DNA of 64,000 nt from Planctomycetota bacterium (GTDB lineage Bacteria; Planctomycetota; UBA8742; UBA2392): assembly GCA_020638635.1 (NCBI GenBank), contig JACKIE010000008.1:54371-118370 (forward strand), read 5' to 3'. The position numbers and the translations under genes are program-made. The notes under the pieces were generated by a model. It made no database searches, had not been told where the DNA came from, and worked only from the letters and a program-made list of their open reading frames with translations. Shown piece after piece: positions 17,513 to 26,528 of the stretch (positions are counted from its first letter, which is position 1; the number at the start of each line of letters is the position of its first letter).

Positions 17513-17520
17513 ATGCATGA
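17484..17520 (+). repeat. Duplicated AAACATGCATGA and ten-codon leader ORF at operon start
   Basis: AAACATGCATGA occurs twice, 25 bp apart, the second copy containing the operon start codon at 17513. The first copy supplies an ATG (17488) that opens a ten-codon frame (MHDNAKVKHA) ending with a TGA at 17518-17520 inside the start of the debranching enzyme gene. This could be an operator repeat or a coupled leader peptide. Confidence 0.4.
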
Positions 17521-19459
17521 ATGGATACGGACAAACCGCCTGGGAAGCTTCGCCATGGGCACGCCGCAGCGCCTGCCCGAGCGCAAGTACCACGGGCTGC
17601 TGGTGCTGCGCCGCGCAGGGCTCATCGAGCCGCTGCACGTGCTGTCCGACGTCAACGAGGTGATCGTCTCCGGCGGAAAGACTTTCGAACTCGCCTCCTG
17701 GCACTACGCGAACACCGACCACCCGCGCGGCTTCGAACACCAGAAGGCTTTCAACCCCGCCGGCCCCAGTTGGCAGTACGAATGCGGCGAGGTCACGCTT
17801 GTGCGCTCATTGGAGCTGGCGCCGGATCGCAACGAGCTGCGCATCCACTACCACCTAAACGGCGCCGCCCCGGGGGCCGAGTTGCGCCTGTCACCGCTTT
17901 TCACCGCGCGCGGCGTGCACCAGCTTGCATACGAAAACCCGTTCCTTGACGGCCGTGCCCATCCCGCCGAGCGCGGTGTGCAGTTCCGCCTGTATCGCGA
18001 GTTGCCGGCCATCGACTGCTTGTGCGAACCCGCCGCTGAGTTTGTCCCGGCAGGTTTCTGGAACCGCAAGGTGAAGTACCCCGAGGAGGCTCGCCGGGGC
18101 TACCCGGACCAGGAAGACCTGTTCTGTCCGGGCTACTTCCGCGTCGCGCTGCAGGCCGACACGCGCCTCACCTTCACGCTGCGCCTGCCCGGCGAGGCTG
18201 CCGAGCTGTCCGCGGAACCCGGCCAGGCGCCGGAGTTCGCCGACCCGGCCGTGCAGGATTTCGCCGACGCGCTGGCGCGAGCGGCAAGCCAGTTCGTGTA
18301 CCACGAATCTGCGAGCGGCCAGCCCGGCATTATCGCCGGCTATCCCTGGTTCGGAGAGTGGGGGCGCGACACGCTGATCGCCCTGCCCGGCCTGCTGCTC
18401 GAAACCGGGTGCATCGAGCTGGCGGCCGCCATTCTTGACCGCTTCGCCGCCTGCCGCCGCGATGGCCTGATACCCAACCTGCTGGGCGACTCGCCCGAGA
18501 GTTCGGACTGGTTCTCGGTGGACGCCTCCCTGTGGTTCATCCGCGCCGTGCAGGACCTGCACACCCGGGCGGGCAAATCCGCGGCAGGGCGCTGGTTTCC
18601 TGTGGTGTTCGACATCCTGGACAAGTTGCGCAACGGCACGCCTGGCGTATGCGTGTCCGACAACGGCCTGCTGAGCGTGGACCTACGGCCGCGCCCGGGC
18701 ACCTGGATGGACGCGCAGATCGACGGCCATGCGGTGACTCCGCGAGCACCGTTTGCGGTTGAACTGAACGCGCTGTTTTTCAACGCCGTGCAGTACGCCC
18801 TGCGCCTCGCACGCCAGGATGGTGAGGTCGCGTTCCTTGAGGGCTGGTCGCCCGTGCAGGCACTGCTGGAAGACAACTTCGAGCGGGTGTTCTGGCTGGA
18901 GGACGCAGGCTACCTGGCCGACAGCTATGACGGCGTAAACTCGGACGTTTCGTTGCGGCCCAACCAGCTGCTGGCCGCCAGCCTGCCATTCAAACTGATC
19001 AGCCGGCCGCACGCGCGCCGCATGCTTGAGGCCGTCACGCGAGAGCTGCGCACACCCTTTGGCCTGCGCACCCTGGCGCCGGGTCACGAGCTGTACCGCG
19101 GACAGATATCCGGCAAGCAGGCCGAGCGCGATCGCGCCTACCACAACGGCACGGTCTGGCCCTGGCTGCTGGGTCCTTACGTGGACGCCGTGGAGTACGC
19201 CCTGGGTGAACAGTGGGCGCGGGAGGAGATCACGCGCATCGCGGAGGACTTCCGGCCGCACCTGGACGACGCGTGCGTCGGCCAGGTGTCCGAAATATTT
19301 GACGGCGATGCGCCCTACACGCCGCGCGGCGCGCCCGCCCAAGCCTGGAGCGTGGCCGAACTTCTGCGGGTGGTGTGCCGCCACGCGCGGCGAAGTGATG
19401 AGCGCTCACGCCGCGCGAGCAAGGTGCTGAGCGGAAGCAGCGGGGCAGCAACTCGATGA
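17513..19459 (+). CDS. Amylo-alpha-1,6-glucosidase (glycogen debranching enzyme)
   Basis: A 648-residue bacterial/archaeal-type glycogen debranching enzyme that removes alpha-1,6 branch residues in the cytoplasm. The N-terminal domain (about 1-220) opens with EWIRTNRLGSFAMGT and RKYHGLLV, typical of GDE_N. The C-terminal alpha/alpha-barrel shows GYPWFGEWGRDTLIALPGL near residue 280, LRPNQLLAAS, YHNGTVWPWLLGPY and the C-terminal CVGQVSEIFDGDAPYTPRG. The start follows AAAGGTG at seven bases. Its stop overlaps the next start by 4 bp (ATGA), as between most genes of this four-gene operon, so the products are made together. Confidence 0.93.
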   Translation: MHEWIRTNRLGSFAMGTPQRLPERKYHGLLVLRRAGLIEPLHVLSDVNEVIVSGGKTFELASWHYANTDHPRGFEHQKAFNPAGPSWQYECGEVTLVRSLELAPDRNELRIHYHLNGAAPGAELRLSPLFTARGVHQLAYENPFLDGRAHPAERGVQFRLYRELPAIDCLCEPAAEFVPAGFWNRKVKYPEEARRGYPDQEDLFCPGYFRVALQADTRLTFTLRLPGEAAELSAEPGQAPEFADPAVQDFADALARAASQFVYHESASGQPGIIAGYPWFGEWGRDTLIALPGLLLETGCIELAAAILDRFAACRRDGLIPNLLGDSPESSDWFSVDASLWFIRAVQDLHTRAGKSAAGRWFPVVFDILDKLRNGTPGVCVSDNGLLSVDLRPRPGTWMDAQIDGHAVTPRAPFAVELNALFFNAVQYALRLARQDGEVAFLEGWSPVQALLEDNFERVFWLEDAGYLADSYDGVNSDVSLRPNQLLAASLPFKLISRPHARRMLEAVTRELRTPFGLRTLAPGHELYRGQISGKQAERDRAYHNGTVWPWLLGPYVDAVEYALGEQWAREEITRIAEDFRPHLDDACVGQVSEIFDGDAPYTPRGAPAQAWSVAELLRVVCRHARRSDERSRRASKVLSGSSGAATR

Positions 19460-20769
19460 ACGTGCTGATGCTGGGCTGGGAGTATCCGCCGCACATTTCG
19501 GGAGGGCTGGGCACAGCCTGCGAGGGTTTGAGCCGCGCGCTTGCGGGTGAGGGTGTGAACGTCACCTTCATCGTGCCGCGTGCCTTCGGCGACGAGGACG
19601 CTCGTCACATGCGGCTGCTCACGCCCGACAGCGTGGTGGCGACCACGCGCCGCATCGAGCAGGTAGGCGTGCGCCAGGTACGCGAACCCGTCGAGGTGAT
19701 CGAGGTGAACTCCGTGCTGAGGCCCTACCAGACACCCGAGCAGTACCTGCAGGCGCGCCAGGAGTTCGAGGAGCGCGAAGAGCCCGTGAGCCATGTGATG
19801 GAAGCGCTTGAGCACGGGTCATCTTCGGTATCCCGGACCGGTGCCCACTATGGTGGCGACTTGTTCTCGGAGGTGCGCCGCTTCGCGACGCTGACCACCA
19901 GCCTGGCCCGCCGCCTCGACTTCGACGTGATCCACGCCCATGACTGGATGACTTACCCCGCCGCGCTGCAGATCCGCAACACCACCGGTCGGCCGCTGGT
20001 GGTTCACGTTCACTCGCTCGAGTTCGACCGCAGCGGCGAGCACGTGAACCAGGACATCCACCGCATCGAGGGCGCGGGCATCCGCGGCGCCGACCGCGTG
20101 ATCGCCGTCAGCCATTACACGAAGGGCGTGATCGTGCGTCAGCACGGCGTTGATCCCGACAAGATCAAGGTCGTGCACAACGGCGTCACCCGCGCCGAGG
20201 CCGCACAGCGCTACCACCTGCAGGCAGAGGACGACAGGCCGATCGTGCTGTTCCTCGGTCGCATCACCTACCAGAAGGGCCCGGAGTTCTTCGTGCGCGC
20301 GGCCGCCAAGGTGCTGACCCGCACGAAGCAGGTGCGCTTCGTGATGGCGGGCAGCGGCGACATGCTCGAGCACGTCAAGCACATGGTGCGCGAGCTGAAG
20401 ATCGAGCAGTGGTTCGAGTTTCCCGGCTTCGTGCGCGGGGCCGAGCTCGAGAAGTGGTTCAGCCTGGCCGAGTGCTTCGTGATGCCGTCGCGCTCCGAGC
20501 CCTTCGGCATCACGCCGCTGGAGGCGCTGGCCTGTGACACGCCGGTGATCGTGTCGCGCCAGTCCGGTGTCAGCGAAGTGCTGCGCCACGCCCTCAAGGC
20601 CGACTACTGGGATGTGGACCGCATCGCGCAGCAGATGCTGGCCGTGATCCGCCACGATTCGTTGTGCGCAGACATGCTTGAAATGAGCAGCCGTGAGCTG
20701 CTGCGCCTGCACTGGCGCGCGGCCGCGGAAAAAACCCGACAGGTGTACCAGCAGGCAGTTGCCGGATAG
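19456..20769 (+). CDS. Glycosyltransferase family 4/5 (glycogen/starch synthase-like)
   Basis: A 437-residue GT-B glycosyltransferase. The N-terminal domain starts LMLGWEYPPHISGGLGTACEGL, as in bacterial and archaeal glycogen synthases and related GT4 enzymes, with IHAHDWMT further on. The C-terminal domain has FLGRITYQKGPEFFVRAA and the donor-site Glu region SRSEPFGITPLEALACDTPV. It probably extends alpha-1,4-glucan from a nucleotide-glucose donor, or builds a related glucoside; donor specificity cannot be read from sequence. It overlaps the debranching gene by 4 bp and is followed after 8 bp by the GH57 gene. Confidence 0.88.
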   Translation: MNVLMLGWEYPPHISGGLGTACEGLSRALAGEGVNVTFIVPRAFGDEDARHMRLLTPDSVVATTRRIEQVGVRQVREPVEVIEVNSVLRPYQTPEQYLQARQEFEEREEPVSHVMEALEHGSSSVSRTGAHYGGDLFSEVRRFATLTTSLARRLDFDVIHAHDWMTYPAALQIRNTTGRPLVVHVHSLEFDRSGEHVNQDIHRIEGAGIRGADRVIAVSHYTKGVIVRQHGVDPDKIKVVHNGVTRAEAAQRYHLQAEDDRPIVLFLGRITYQKGPEFFVRAAAKVLTRTKQVRFVMAGSGDMLEHVKHMVRELKIEQWFEFPGFVRGAELEKWFSLAECFVMPSRSEPFGITPLEALACDTPVIVSRQSGVSEVLRHALKADYWDVDRIAQQMLAVIRHDSLCADMLEMSSRELLRLHWRAAAEKTRQVYQQAVAG

Positions 20770-20777
20770 GAGGAGCC

Positions 20778-21977
20778 ATGCCCAGCGTCTGTTTCTACTT
20801 CCAGGTTCACCAGCCCTACCGGCTGCGCAAACTGCAACCCTTTGCGGAAGGAGCCAGCGATCCGTTCTGCCGAGAATCCAACGCGGGCGTGCTGTGGAAG
20901 GTGGCGGCAAAGTGCTACCTGCCGGCGAACCAGCGGCTGCTTCAGCTGATCCACAGATACGAGGGTCGCTTCCGCGTGGCATTCTCGCTCAGCGGTGTGG
21001 CGATCCAGCAGATGGAGGAGTACGCCACCGAGGTGCTGGACAGCTTCAAGTGCCTGGCCGAGACCGGCTGCGTCGAGTTCCTGGCCGAGACCTACTACCA
21101 CTCGCTCAGCAGCTTGCGGGACCCGGTTGAGTTTCGCTCACAGGTAGCGTTGCACACCGACGCCATCCAGCGCCATTTCGGCCAGACGCCGCGCGTGTTC
21201 CGCAACACGGAGTTGATATATGACGACCGCATTGGCGAGTTGGTTGCCGACATGGGCTATCGCGCGGTGCTGGCCGAGGGCGCCGATGACGTGCTTGCCG
21301 GGCGCTCGCCCAACTTCCTGTACCGCCACCCCGCGCGGGAACTCACGATCCTGGCCAAGAACTACCGCCTGTCGGACGACATCGCGTTCCGCTTCAGCGA
21401 CCGCGGCTGGAAGGAGCACCCGCTGACCACCAACAAGTTCGCGCGCTGGCTGCACACCCACAGCGGAAGCGCCGAGCTGATCAACCTGTTCATGGACTAC
21501 GAGACCTTCGGTGAGCACCAGTGGGAGGAATCGGGAATCTTCGAGTTCCTTGACGCCCTGCCCCATGACGTGCTGTCCGCGCGCGACTGGCGCTTCCAGC
21601 TTCCCAGCGAAGTGGTGCGTGACCTGCCCGCGCGCGATGCGCTCAGTTACGGCCGCACGACTTCATGGGCCGACCAGGAGCGCGACATCACAGCCTGGCT
21701 GGGCAACCGCATGCAGCAGGAGGCCTTCCATGCCCTGCACGAATTGGGGCCGCGCCTGCGCGAGCGCAACAACCCGGCGGCGCTGGCCCTGTGGCGGAAG
21801 TTGTCGACCAGCGACCATTTCTATTACATGTGCACCAAGTGGTTCGCGGACGGTGACGTGCACGCCTACTTCAGCCCCTACGAAGGTCCCTACGACGCGT
21901 TCATCAACTACATGAACGCGCTCGATGACGTGCGCGAGCGCATCCTCGGCGACCTGCCCGCGCAGGAGAACGCATGA
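20778..21977 (+). CDS. GH57 alpha-amylase/glucanotransferase
   Basis: A 399-residue GH57 family enzyme acting on alpha-1,4-glucans. The first strand carries FYFQVHQPYRL with the conserved HQP. The nucleophile region FRNTELIYDD (Glu near residue 145) and the acid region FMDYETFGEHQW (Asp near residue 240) are both present, so the active site looks intact. There is no signal peptide; it acts on cytoplasmic glycogen. A strong AGGAGG precedes the start. It overlaps the synthase-phosphorylase fusion by 4 bp. Confidence 0.92.
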   Translation: MPSVCFYFQVHQPYRLRKLQPFAEGASDPFCRESNAGVLWKVAAKCYLPANQRLLQLIHRYEGRFRVAFSLSGVAIQQMEEYATEVLDSFKCLAETGCVEFLAETYYHSLSSLRDPVEFRSQVALHTDAIQRHFGQTPRVFRNTELIYDDRIGELVADMGYRAVLAEGADDVLAGRSPNFLYRHPARELTILAKNYRLSDDIAFRFSDRGWKEHPLTTNKFARWLHTHSGSAELINLFMDYETFGEHQWEESGIFEFLDALPHDVLSARDWRFQLPSEVVRDLPARDALSYGRTTSWADQERDITAWLGNRMQQEAFHALHELGPRLRERNNPAALALWRKLSTSDHFYYMCTKWFADGDVHAYFSPYEGPYDAFINYMNALDDVRERILGDLPAQENA

Positions 21978-24900
21978 GCGAGGGCGATCGCAAGCCGGAC
22001 TTCGTGTTCGAGGTCAGCTGGGAAGTCGCCAACATGGTGGGCGGCATTCACACCGTGCTGGCCAGCAAGGCCCGCACCATGCGCGAGCGCTTCGGCGACG
22101 ACTACCTGTGCGTCGGCCCGCGCGTTTCGCACGAAACGGGCGGCGAGAGCGTCTTCACCCGCGACGACGACATGTTCCCCGGCCTGGGCGCCCTGCTGCA
22201 ACCGCTGGGCCTGTCGGTCGTCACCGGACGCTGGAACATCCCCGGCGAGCCGCGCGCGCTGCTGATCGATTTTGCCGAAATCTACAAGCACAAGAACCAG
22301 GTGCTGGAGTGGATGTGGCTGAATTTCAAGGTCGATTCCATCACTGGCGGCTGGGATTACATCGAGCCCGTGCTGTTCGGCTACGCCGTGGGCCAGGTGA
22401 TCGAGGTGCTGGCCAAAGCCTACCTGCTGCCGGACAAGCGCCGCCTGGTGGCCCTGTGGCACGAGTGGATGGTGGGCTCCGGCCTGCTGTACCTCAAGCA
22501 GCAGGCGCCGGAGATCGCCTCAGTGTTCGTCACCCACGCCACTGTGCTGGGCCGCGCGGTGTGCGGCACTGGCGGCGACCTGGAACAGGCGATCCGGGAT
22601 TCCAACCCCGAAGCGCTGGCGCGGCTTCACAACGTGTTCAGCAAGTTCTCGCTGGAATCCACCACCGCGCGAGAGGCGGACGCCTTCGCCACGGTCTCCG
22701 CCATCACCGCGCAGGAGTGCACGCACCTGCTGGGTCGCACGCCCGATGTGCTGGTGCCCAACGGCATCGGCGACGATTACCCGCCCGGCGTGAATCGCGA
22801 CCCGGACCAGGTGTACCTCGCGCGCGACTACCTGCTGCACCTGGCGCAGCGCATGAGCGGCCGTCGGCTGCCCCCGAAGCAGACCCGCCTGGTGCTCAGC
22901 GCCGGGCGCTATGAGTACGTGAACAAGGGCCTGAACCTGGCGATCGACGCCATGGCGCGCGTGCGCGGAAGCTTGAAGGACGCGGGCTTGCAGGCCGTCT
23001 TTGTGGTCACCTACCCCACGGCCGTCAGCGGCCCCGACCGCGAGTTGCTGCAGGCCGTGCGCGAGGGCGCTGACCTGCACAAGCGCCTGGTGACGACCCA
23101 CTGGCCCCAGGAGCGCGAGAAGGACCCGATCCTGGGCCACCTGGCGCGCGACAGCTTCCGCAACGACCCTGACGACCCGGTGGTGGTGATCAACTGCCCG
23201 ATCTACCTCGACGGCCGCGATCCCGTGGTGCCGCAGAACTTCTACGAACTGGTGCCGGCCTTCGACCTTTCGCTGTACGCCAGTGCCTACGAGCCCTGGG
23301 GCTACACCCCGTTGGAAAGCCTGGCATACGGCGTGCCCACGGTCAGCAGCGACCACGCAGGTTTCGGCCGCTGGATCCAGAGCCTGGGCAACGTGGACGC
23401 CGAGGTGTGCAAGGTGCTTCAGCGCGAGGGCGTGCCCTATGAGCAGAGCCGCGAGCAACTGGCCGAGCACATCGTGCACTCGCTGACTCTTGACCAGTCA
23501 ACACGCGAGCAATTGCGCCGCGCCAGCCGCCAGGTCGCCCAGCAGGCGAACTGGAGCCATTTCATCGACAACTACCTGCAGGCCTTCAGCGTGGCGCTTG
23601 ACAGCCGTGCGCGCCGCCAGCCGGGCGCCGGCACCAGCGTCACGGTTACCGGCCTGCGCCGCGCCCAGGTGGCGGCGCCGGCCCGGGAGCCCGAAGCGCG
23701 CGAGCGCGGGCCCCGCATGCACCTGTTCACAGTAAAGTCGCAGCTGCCGCCATCGCTGGCGCCCCTGCGCGAGCTGACCGCGAACCTCTGGTGGAGCTGG
23801 AACCCCGACGCCGAGGAACTGTTCCGCCACCTCGACCCCATGCTGTGGGAAGAAGAGCACCACAACCCCGTCCGCTTCCTCGAAAGCCTGCCCCAGAAGA
23901 CGTTGGACCGCGCCGCCGAGGACAAGGCCTACCTGGCCGACATCGAGCGCGTGCGGCAGGCCTTTGACAAGTACATCGCCGAGCGCGCGGAAATTTATCG
24001 CACGCCGCGCATCGCCTATTTCTGCATGGAGTACGGCCTGCACGAAAGCATCCCCTTCTACAGCGGTGGCCTGGGCGTGCTGGCCGGCGACTACCTGAAA
24101 GCCGCCAGCGACGCGGGCCTGCCGGTGGTGGGCGTCGGATTGGCCTACCATCGCGGCTATTTCAAGCAGACCCTCGACGTGCAGGGCAACCAGCACGAAG
24201 AGATGAAGGCCATCGACTTCACCGCCCTGCCCATGCAGCCCGTGATGGGCGAGGACGGGCAGAGACTGAACATCTACGTGCGTTTCCCCGGCCGAGCAAT
24301 CAACGTGCAGGCCTGGCGCATCCAGGTCGGCGCGGTGCAGCTGCTGCTGCTGGACACGGACCACCCGGGCAACCACACGGCCGAGCGCGAGATCACCGGC
24401 GTGCTGTACGCCGGCGACCGCGAGCGCCGCCTGCAGCAGGAGATGGTGCTGGGCATCGGCGGCAGCAAGCTGCTGCGCGCCCTGGGCATCGAGCCCGCGG
24501 CCTACCACATGAACGAGAGCCACACTGCGTTCCTGTCGCTGGACCGCCAGTTTGAGCTGCTGCGCGAGGGCGAGCAGGACTTCGACACCGCCTTCGAGTA
24601 CTGCCGCCAGACTTCCGTGTTCACCACCCACACGCCTATCCCCGCCGGGCACGAGCGCTACAGCGAAGACCTGCTGCGCCCGTACCTGTCACACTACCAG
24701 AACCGCCTGCACCAACCCTGGGAGAAACTGATGGCGCTGGGGCGCTCCGGCGACCACGGTGACGGCGAGTTCAGCATGAGCCTGATGGCGCTGCGCAACT
24801 CGGCTTCGGCCAACGGCGTCAGCAAGATCCACCGCCGCGTAAGCCAGCGCATGTTCGCGAACTTGCTTCCCGGCTTCCATGAATCGGAAATCCCCATCGG

Positions 24901-26287
24901 CAGCGTCACCAACGGCGCCCACATGGGCACCTGGGTCGCGCCCCAGTGGCAGGCACGCTTCGACGCGCTGTTCGGGCAGGACTGGCGCCGCCCCGACTTC
25001 GACGTCGCGCGCTGGGACCGTCTGCAGGAGCTTGCCCCCTCCGAAGTGCGCACCGTGCGGCGCGCCCTGCGCAACGAGTTGCTGGATGAAGTCGTGCGCC
25101 GCTTGCACGTGGCGGGCCGTCTGCGCGGAGAGTCGTTCGAGCAGGCCTCGCTGCTGCGCCAGGCCTTTGTCGACAATGCCCTGGTGGTGGGCTTCGCGCG
25201 GCGCTTCGTGCCGTACAAGCGGCCGATGCTGGTGTTCCAGGACATGCGCGGTTTCGAGGCGCTGGTGCGCAACACCCAGCGGCCGGTGGTGTTCCTGTTC
25301 GCGGGCAAGGCGCACCCCGCCGACACGGAGGGCAAGCGGCTGATCCGCGAGATCTGGCAGCTCAGCCAGCACGAGCATTTGCGCGGCTCGGTGGTGTTTC
25401 TGGAGGACTACGACCTGCGTCTGGCGCGCCGCATGGTGCGCGGCTGCGACGTGTGGCTGAACAACCCGCTGCGCCCGCTCGAGGCCAGCGGCACCAGCGG
25501 CATGAAGGCCGGCATGAACGGCTGCCTGAACCTCAGCATCCTGGACGGCTGGTGGGCCGAGGGCTACCACGGCGACAACGGATTCTCGATTGACGGTGTT
25601 TCCTGGTTCGACGGCCGCGAAGTGCGCCAGGAAACCCGCATCATTGACGAGGGAATCCAATCGGACGAAGCCGACTGCGACCGCATCCACTGGCTGCTGC
25701 GCCACGAAATCCTGCCCCGCTACTTCAGCGGGGACACGCGCCCCGGCGACGACTGGATCCAGTTCGTGAAGCGCAGCATGATCACAACCCTGCGCGAGTT
25801 CAGCGCCCAGCGCATGGTGCGCGAGTACAACGAGCTGCACTACGCGCCCTCCATTGAGCGCGCGGAACGGTTCTCACGCGACGGTTTCCGCCACGCCCGC
25901 GACGTTGTCCAGCGAGACTACCGCATCAGCAAGGCCTGGTCGCAGGTGCGCTTTCTCGCCTGCGACGTCGGGCTGCTGGCTGGCGGGCCCGTTTTCCTGG
26001 GCGACAAAGTCCCGGTCATGGCGCGCCTGCGCCACCCGGGCCTCAGTGTCGAGGACCTGGCAGTCGAGCTTGTGACGGCTGCGCAGGATACCGGCGGCCA
26101 CGAACACGACCCGGTCATCATGAAGCTCGAGTGTGTCGATAAAGAGGGCGACGACACCAGCACCTGGAAGGGCGAGTACCAGCCGATCCGCACGGGCCCG
26201 CGCAGTTACGGGGTGCGCGTGCTGCCGGAGCGCGCCGAGGGCCGCAGCGGCATCGACCTCGCCATCGGCCTCGTTCACTGGGCGTGA
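21974..26287 (+). CDS. Glycogen synthase (GT3) - alpha-glucan phosphorylase (GT35) fusion
   Basis: A 1437-residue two-enzyme protein. Residues 1 to about 565 are a GT3 glycogen synthase of the eukaryote-like kind, starting FEVSWEVANMVGGIHTVLASKA and containing YEPWGYTPLESLAYGVPTV in the C-terminal half. After a linker rich in Arg and Pro (about 550-580) a full alpha-glucan phosphorylase follows: a DUF3417-type N-terminus (LRELTANLWWSWNPDAEELF), CMEYGLHESIPFYSGGLGVL, and the pyridoxal-phosphate lysine region SGTSGMKAGMNG near residue 1180. One polypeptide therefore joins glucan synthesis and phosphorolysis. No frameshift or stop occurs in the linker, so the fusion looks genuine. It is the last gene of the operon and ends 1 bp from the acyl carrier protein gene on the other strand. 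Confidence 0.93.
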   Translation: MSEGDRKPDFVFEVSWEVANMVGGIHTVLASKARTMRERFGDDYLCVGPRVSHETGGESVFTRDDDMFPGLGALLQPLGLSVVTGRWNIPGEPRALLIDFAEIYKHKNQVLEWMWLNFKVDSITGGWDYIEPVLFGYAVGQVIEVLAKAYLLPDKRRLVALWHEWMVGSGLLYLKQQAPEIASVFVTHATVLGRAVCGTGGDLEQAIRDSNPEALARLHNVFSKFSLESTTAREADAFATVSAITAQECTHLLGRTPDVLVPNGIGDDYPPGVNRDPDQVYLARDYLLHLAQRMSGRRLPPKQTRLVLSAGRYEYVNKGLNLAIDAMARVRGSLKDAGLQAVFVVTYPTAVSGPDRELLQAVREGADLHKRLVTTHWPQEREKDPILGHLARDSFRNDPDDPVVVINCPIYLDGRDPVVPQNFYELVPAFDLSLYASAYEPWGYTPLESLAYGVPTVSSDHAGFGRWIQSLGNVDAEVCKVLQREGVPYEQSREQLAEHIVHSLTLDQSTREQLRRASRQVAQQANWSHFIDNYLQAFSVALDSRARRQPGAGTSVTVTGLRRAQVAAPAREPEARERGPRMHLFTVKSQLPPSLAPLRELTANLWWSWNPDAEELFRHLDPMLWEEEHHNPVRFLESLPQKTLDRAAEDKAYLADIERVRQAFDKYIAERAEIYRTPRIAYFCMEYGLHESIPFYSGGLGVLAGDYLKAASDAGLPVVGVGLAYHRGYFKQTLDVQGNQHEEMKAIDFTALPMQPVMGEDGQRLNIYVRFPGRAINVQAWRIQVGAVQLLLLDTDHPGNHTAEREITGVLYAGDRERRLQQEMVLGIGGSKLLRALGIEPAAYHMNESHTAFLSLDRQFELLREGEQDFDTAFEYCRQTSVFTTHTPIPAGHERYSEDLLRPYLSHYQNRLHQPWEKLMALGRSGDHGDGEFSMSLMALRNSASANGVSKIHRRVSQRMFANLLPGFHESEIPIGSVTNGAHMGTWVAPQWQARFDALFGQDWRRPDFDVARWDRLQELAPSEVRTVRRALRNELLDEVVRRLHVAGRLRGESFEQASLLRQAFVDNALVVGFARRFVPYKRPMLVFQDMRGFEALVRNTQRPVVFLFAGKAHPADTEGKRLIREIWQLSQHEHLRGSVVFLEDYDLRLARRMVRGCDVWLNNPLRPLEASGTSGMKAGMNGCLNLSILDGWWAEGYHGDNGFSIDGVSWFDGREVRQETRIIDEGIQSDEADCDRIHWLLRHEILPRYFSGDTRPGDDWIQFVKRSMITTLREFSAQRMVREYNELHYAPSIERAERFSRDGFRHARDVVQRDYRISKAWSQVRFLACDVGLLAGGPVFLGDKVPVMARLRHPGLSVEDLAVELVTAAQDTGGHEHDPVIMKLECVDKEGDDTSTWKGEYQPIRTGPRSYGVRVLPERAEGRSGIDLAIGLVHWA

Positions 26288-26288
26288 G

Positions 26289-26528
26289 TCAAGTACCGCG
26301 GCTCTGCACGTATGCCACGCAGTCGTCGAGTGTGGTGAGCCGCGGGTAGTCTTTCTCGGGAATCTCGAGGCCGAACTGCTTGGCCATCGCGATCACGAAG
26401 TTCAGGTGATCCATCGAGTCGATGTCGAGCTGGTCGCGCAGGTCAACGTTCGGCTTTATCTCCGCGGCGTCGGCCTCGGGCGCGATCTTCAGCAGCAGGC
26501 CCACAATCGTATCTTTCAGCTCGCTCAT
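26289..26528 (-). CDS. Acyl carrier protein
   Basis: A 79-residue acyl carrier protein with the expected four-helix length and acidic character. The phosphopantetheine attachment serine is in DIDSMDHLNF. It overlaps the stop of the E2 gene by 4 bp, so it is the last gene of the acs-dehydrogenase operon. An acyl carrier protein is not a normal subunit of 2-oxoacid dehydrogenases; it may receive an acyl group made by this complex, but no ketosynthase or transacylase is nearby. Confidence 0.9.
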   Translation of the reverse strand: MSELKDTIVGLLLKIAPEADAAEIKPNVDLRDQLDIDSMDHLNFVIAMAKQFGLEIPEKDYPRLTTLDDCVAYVQSRGT

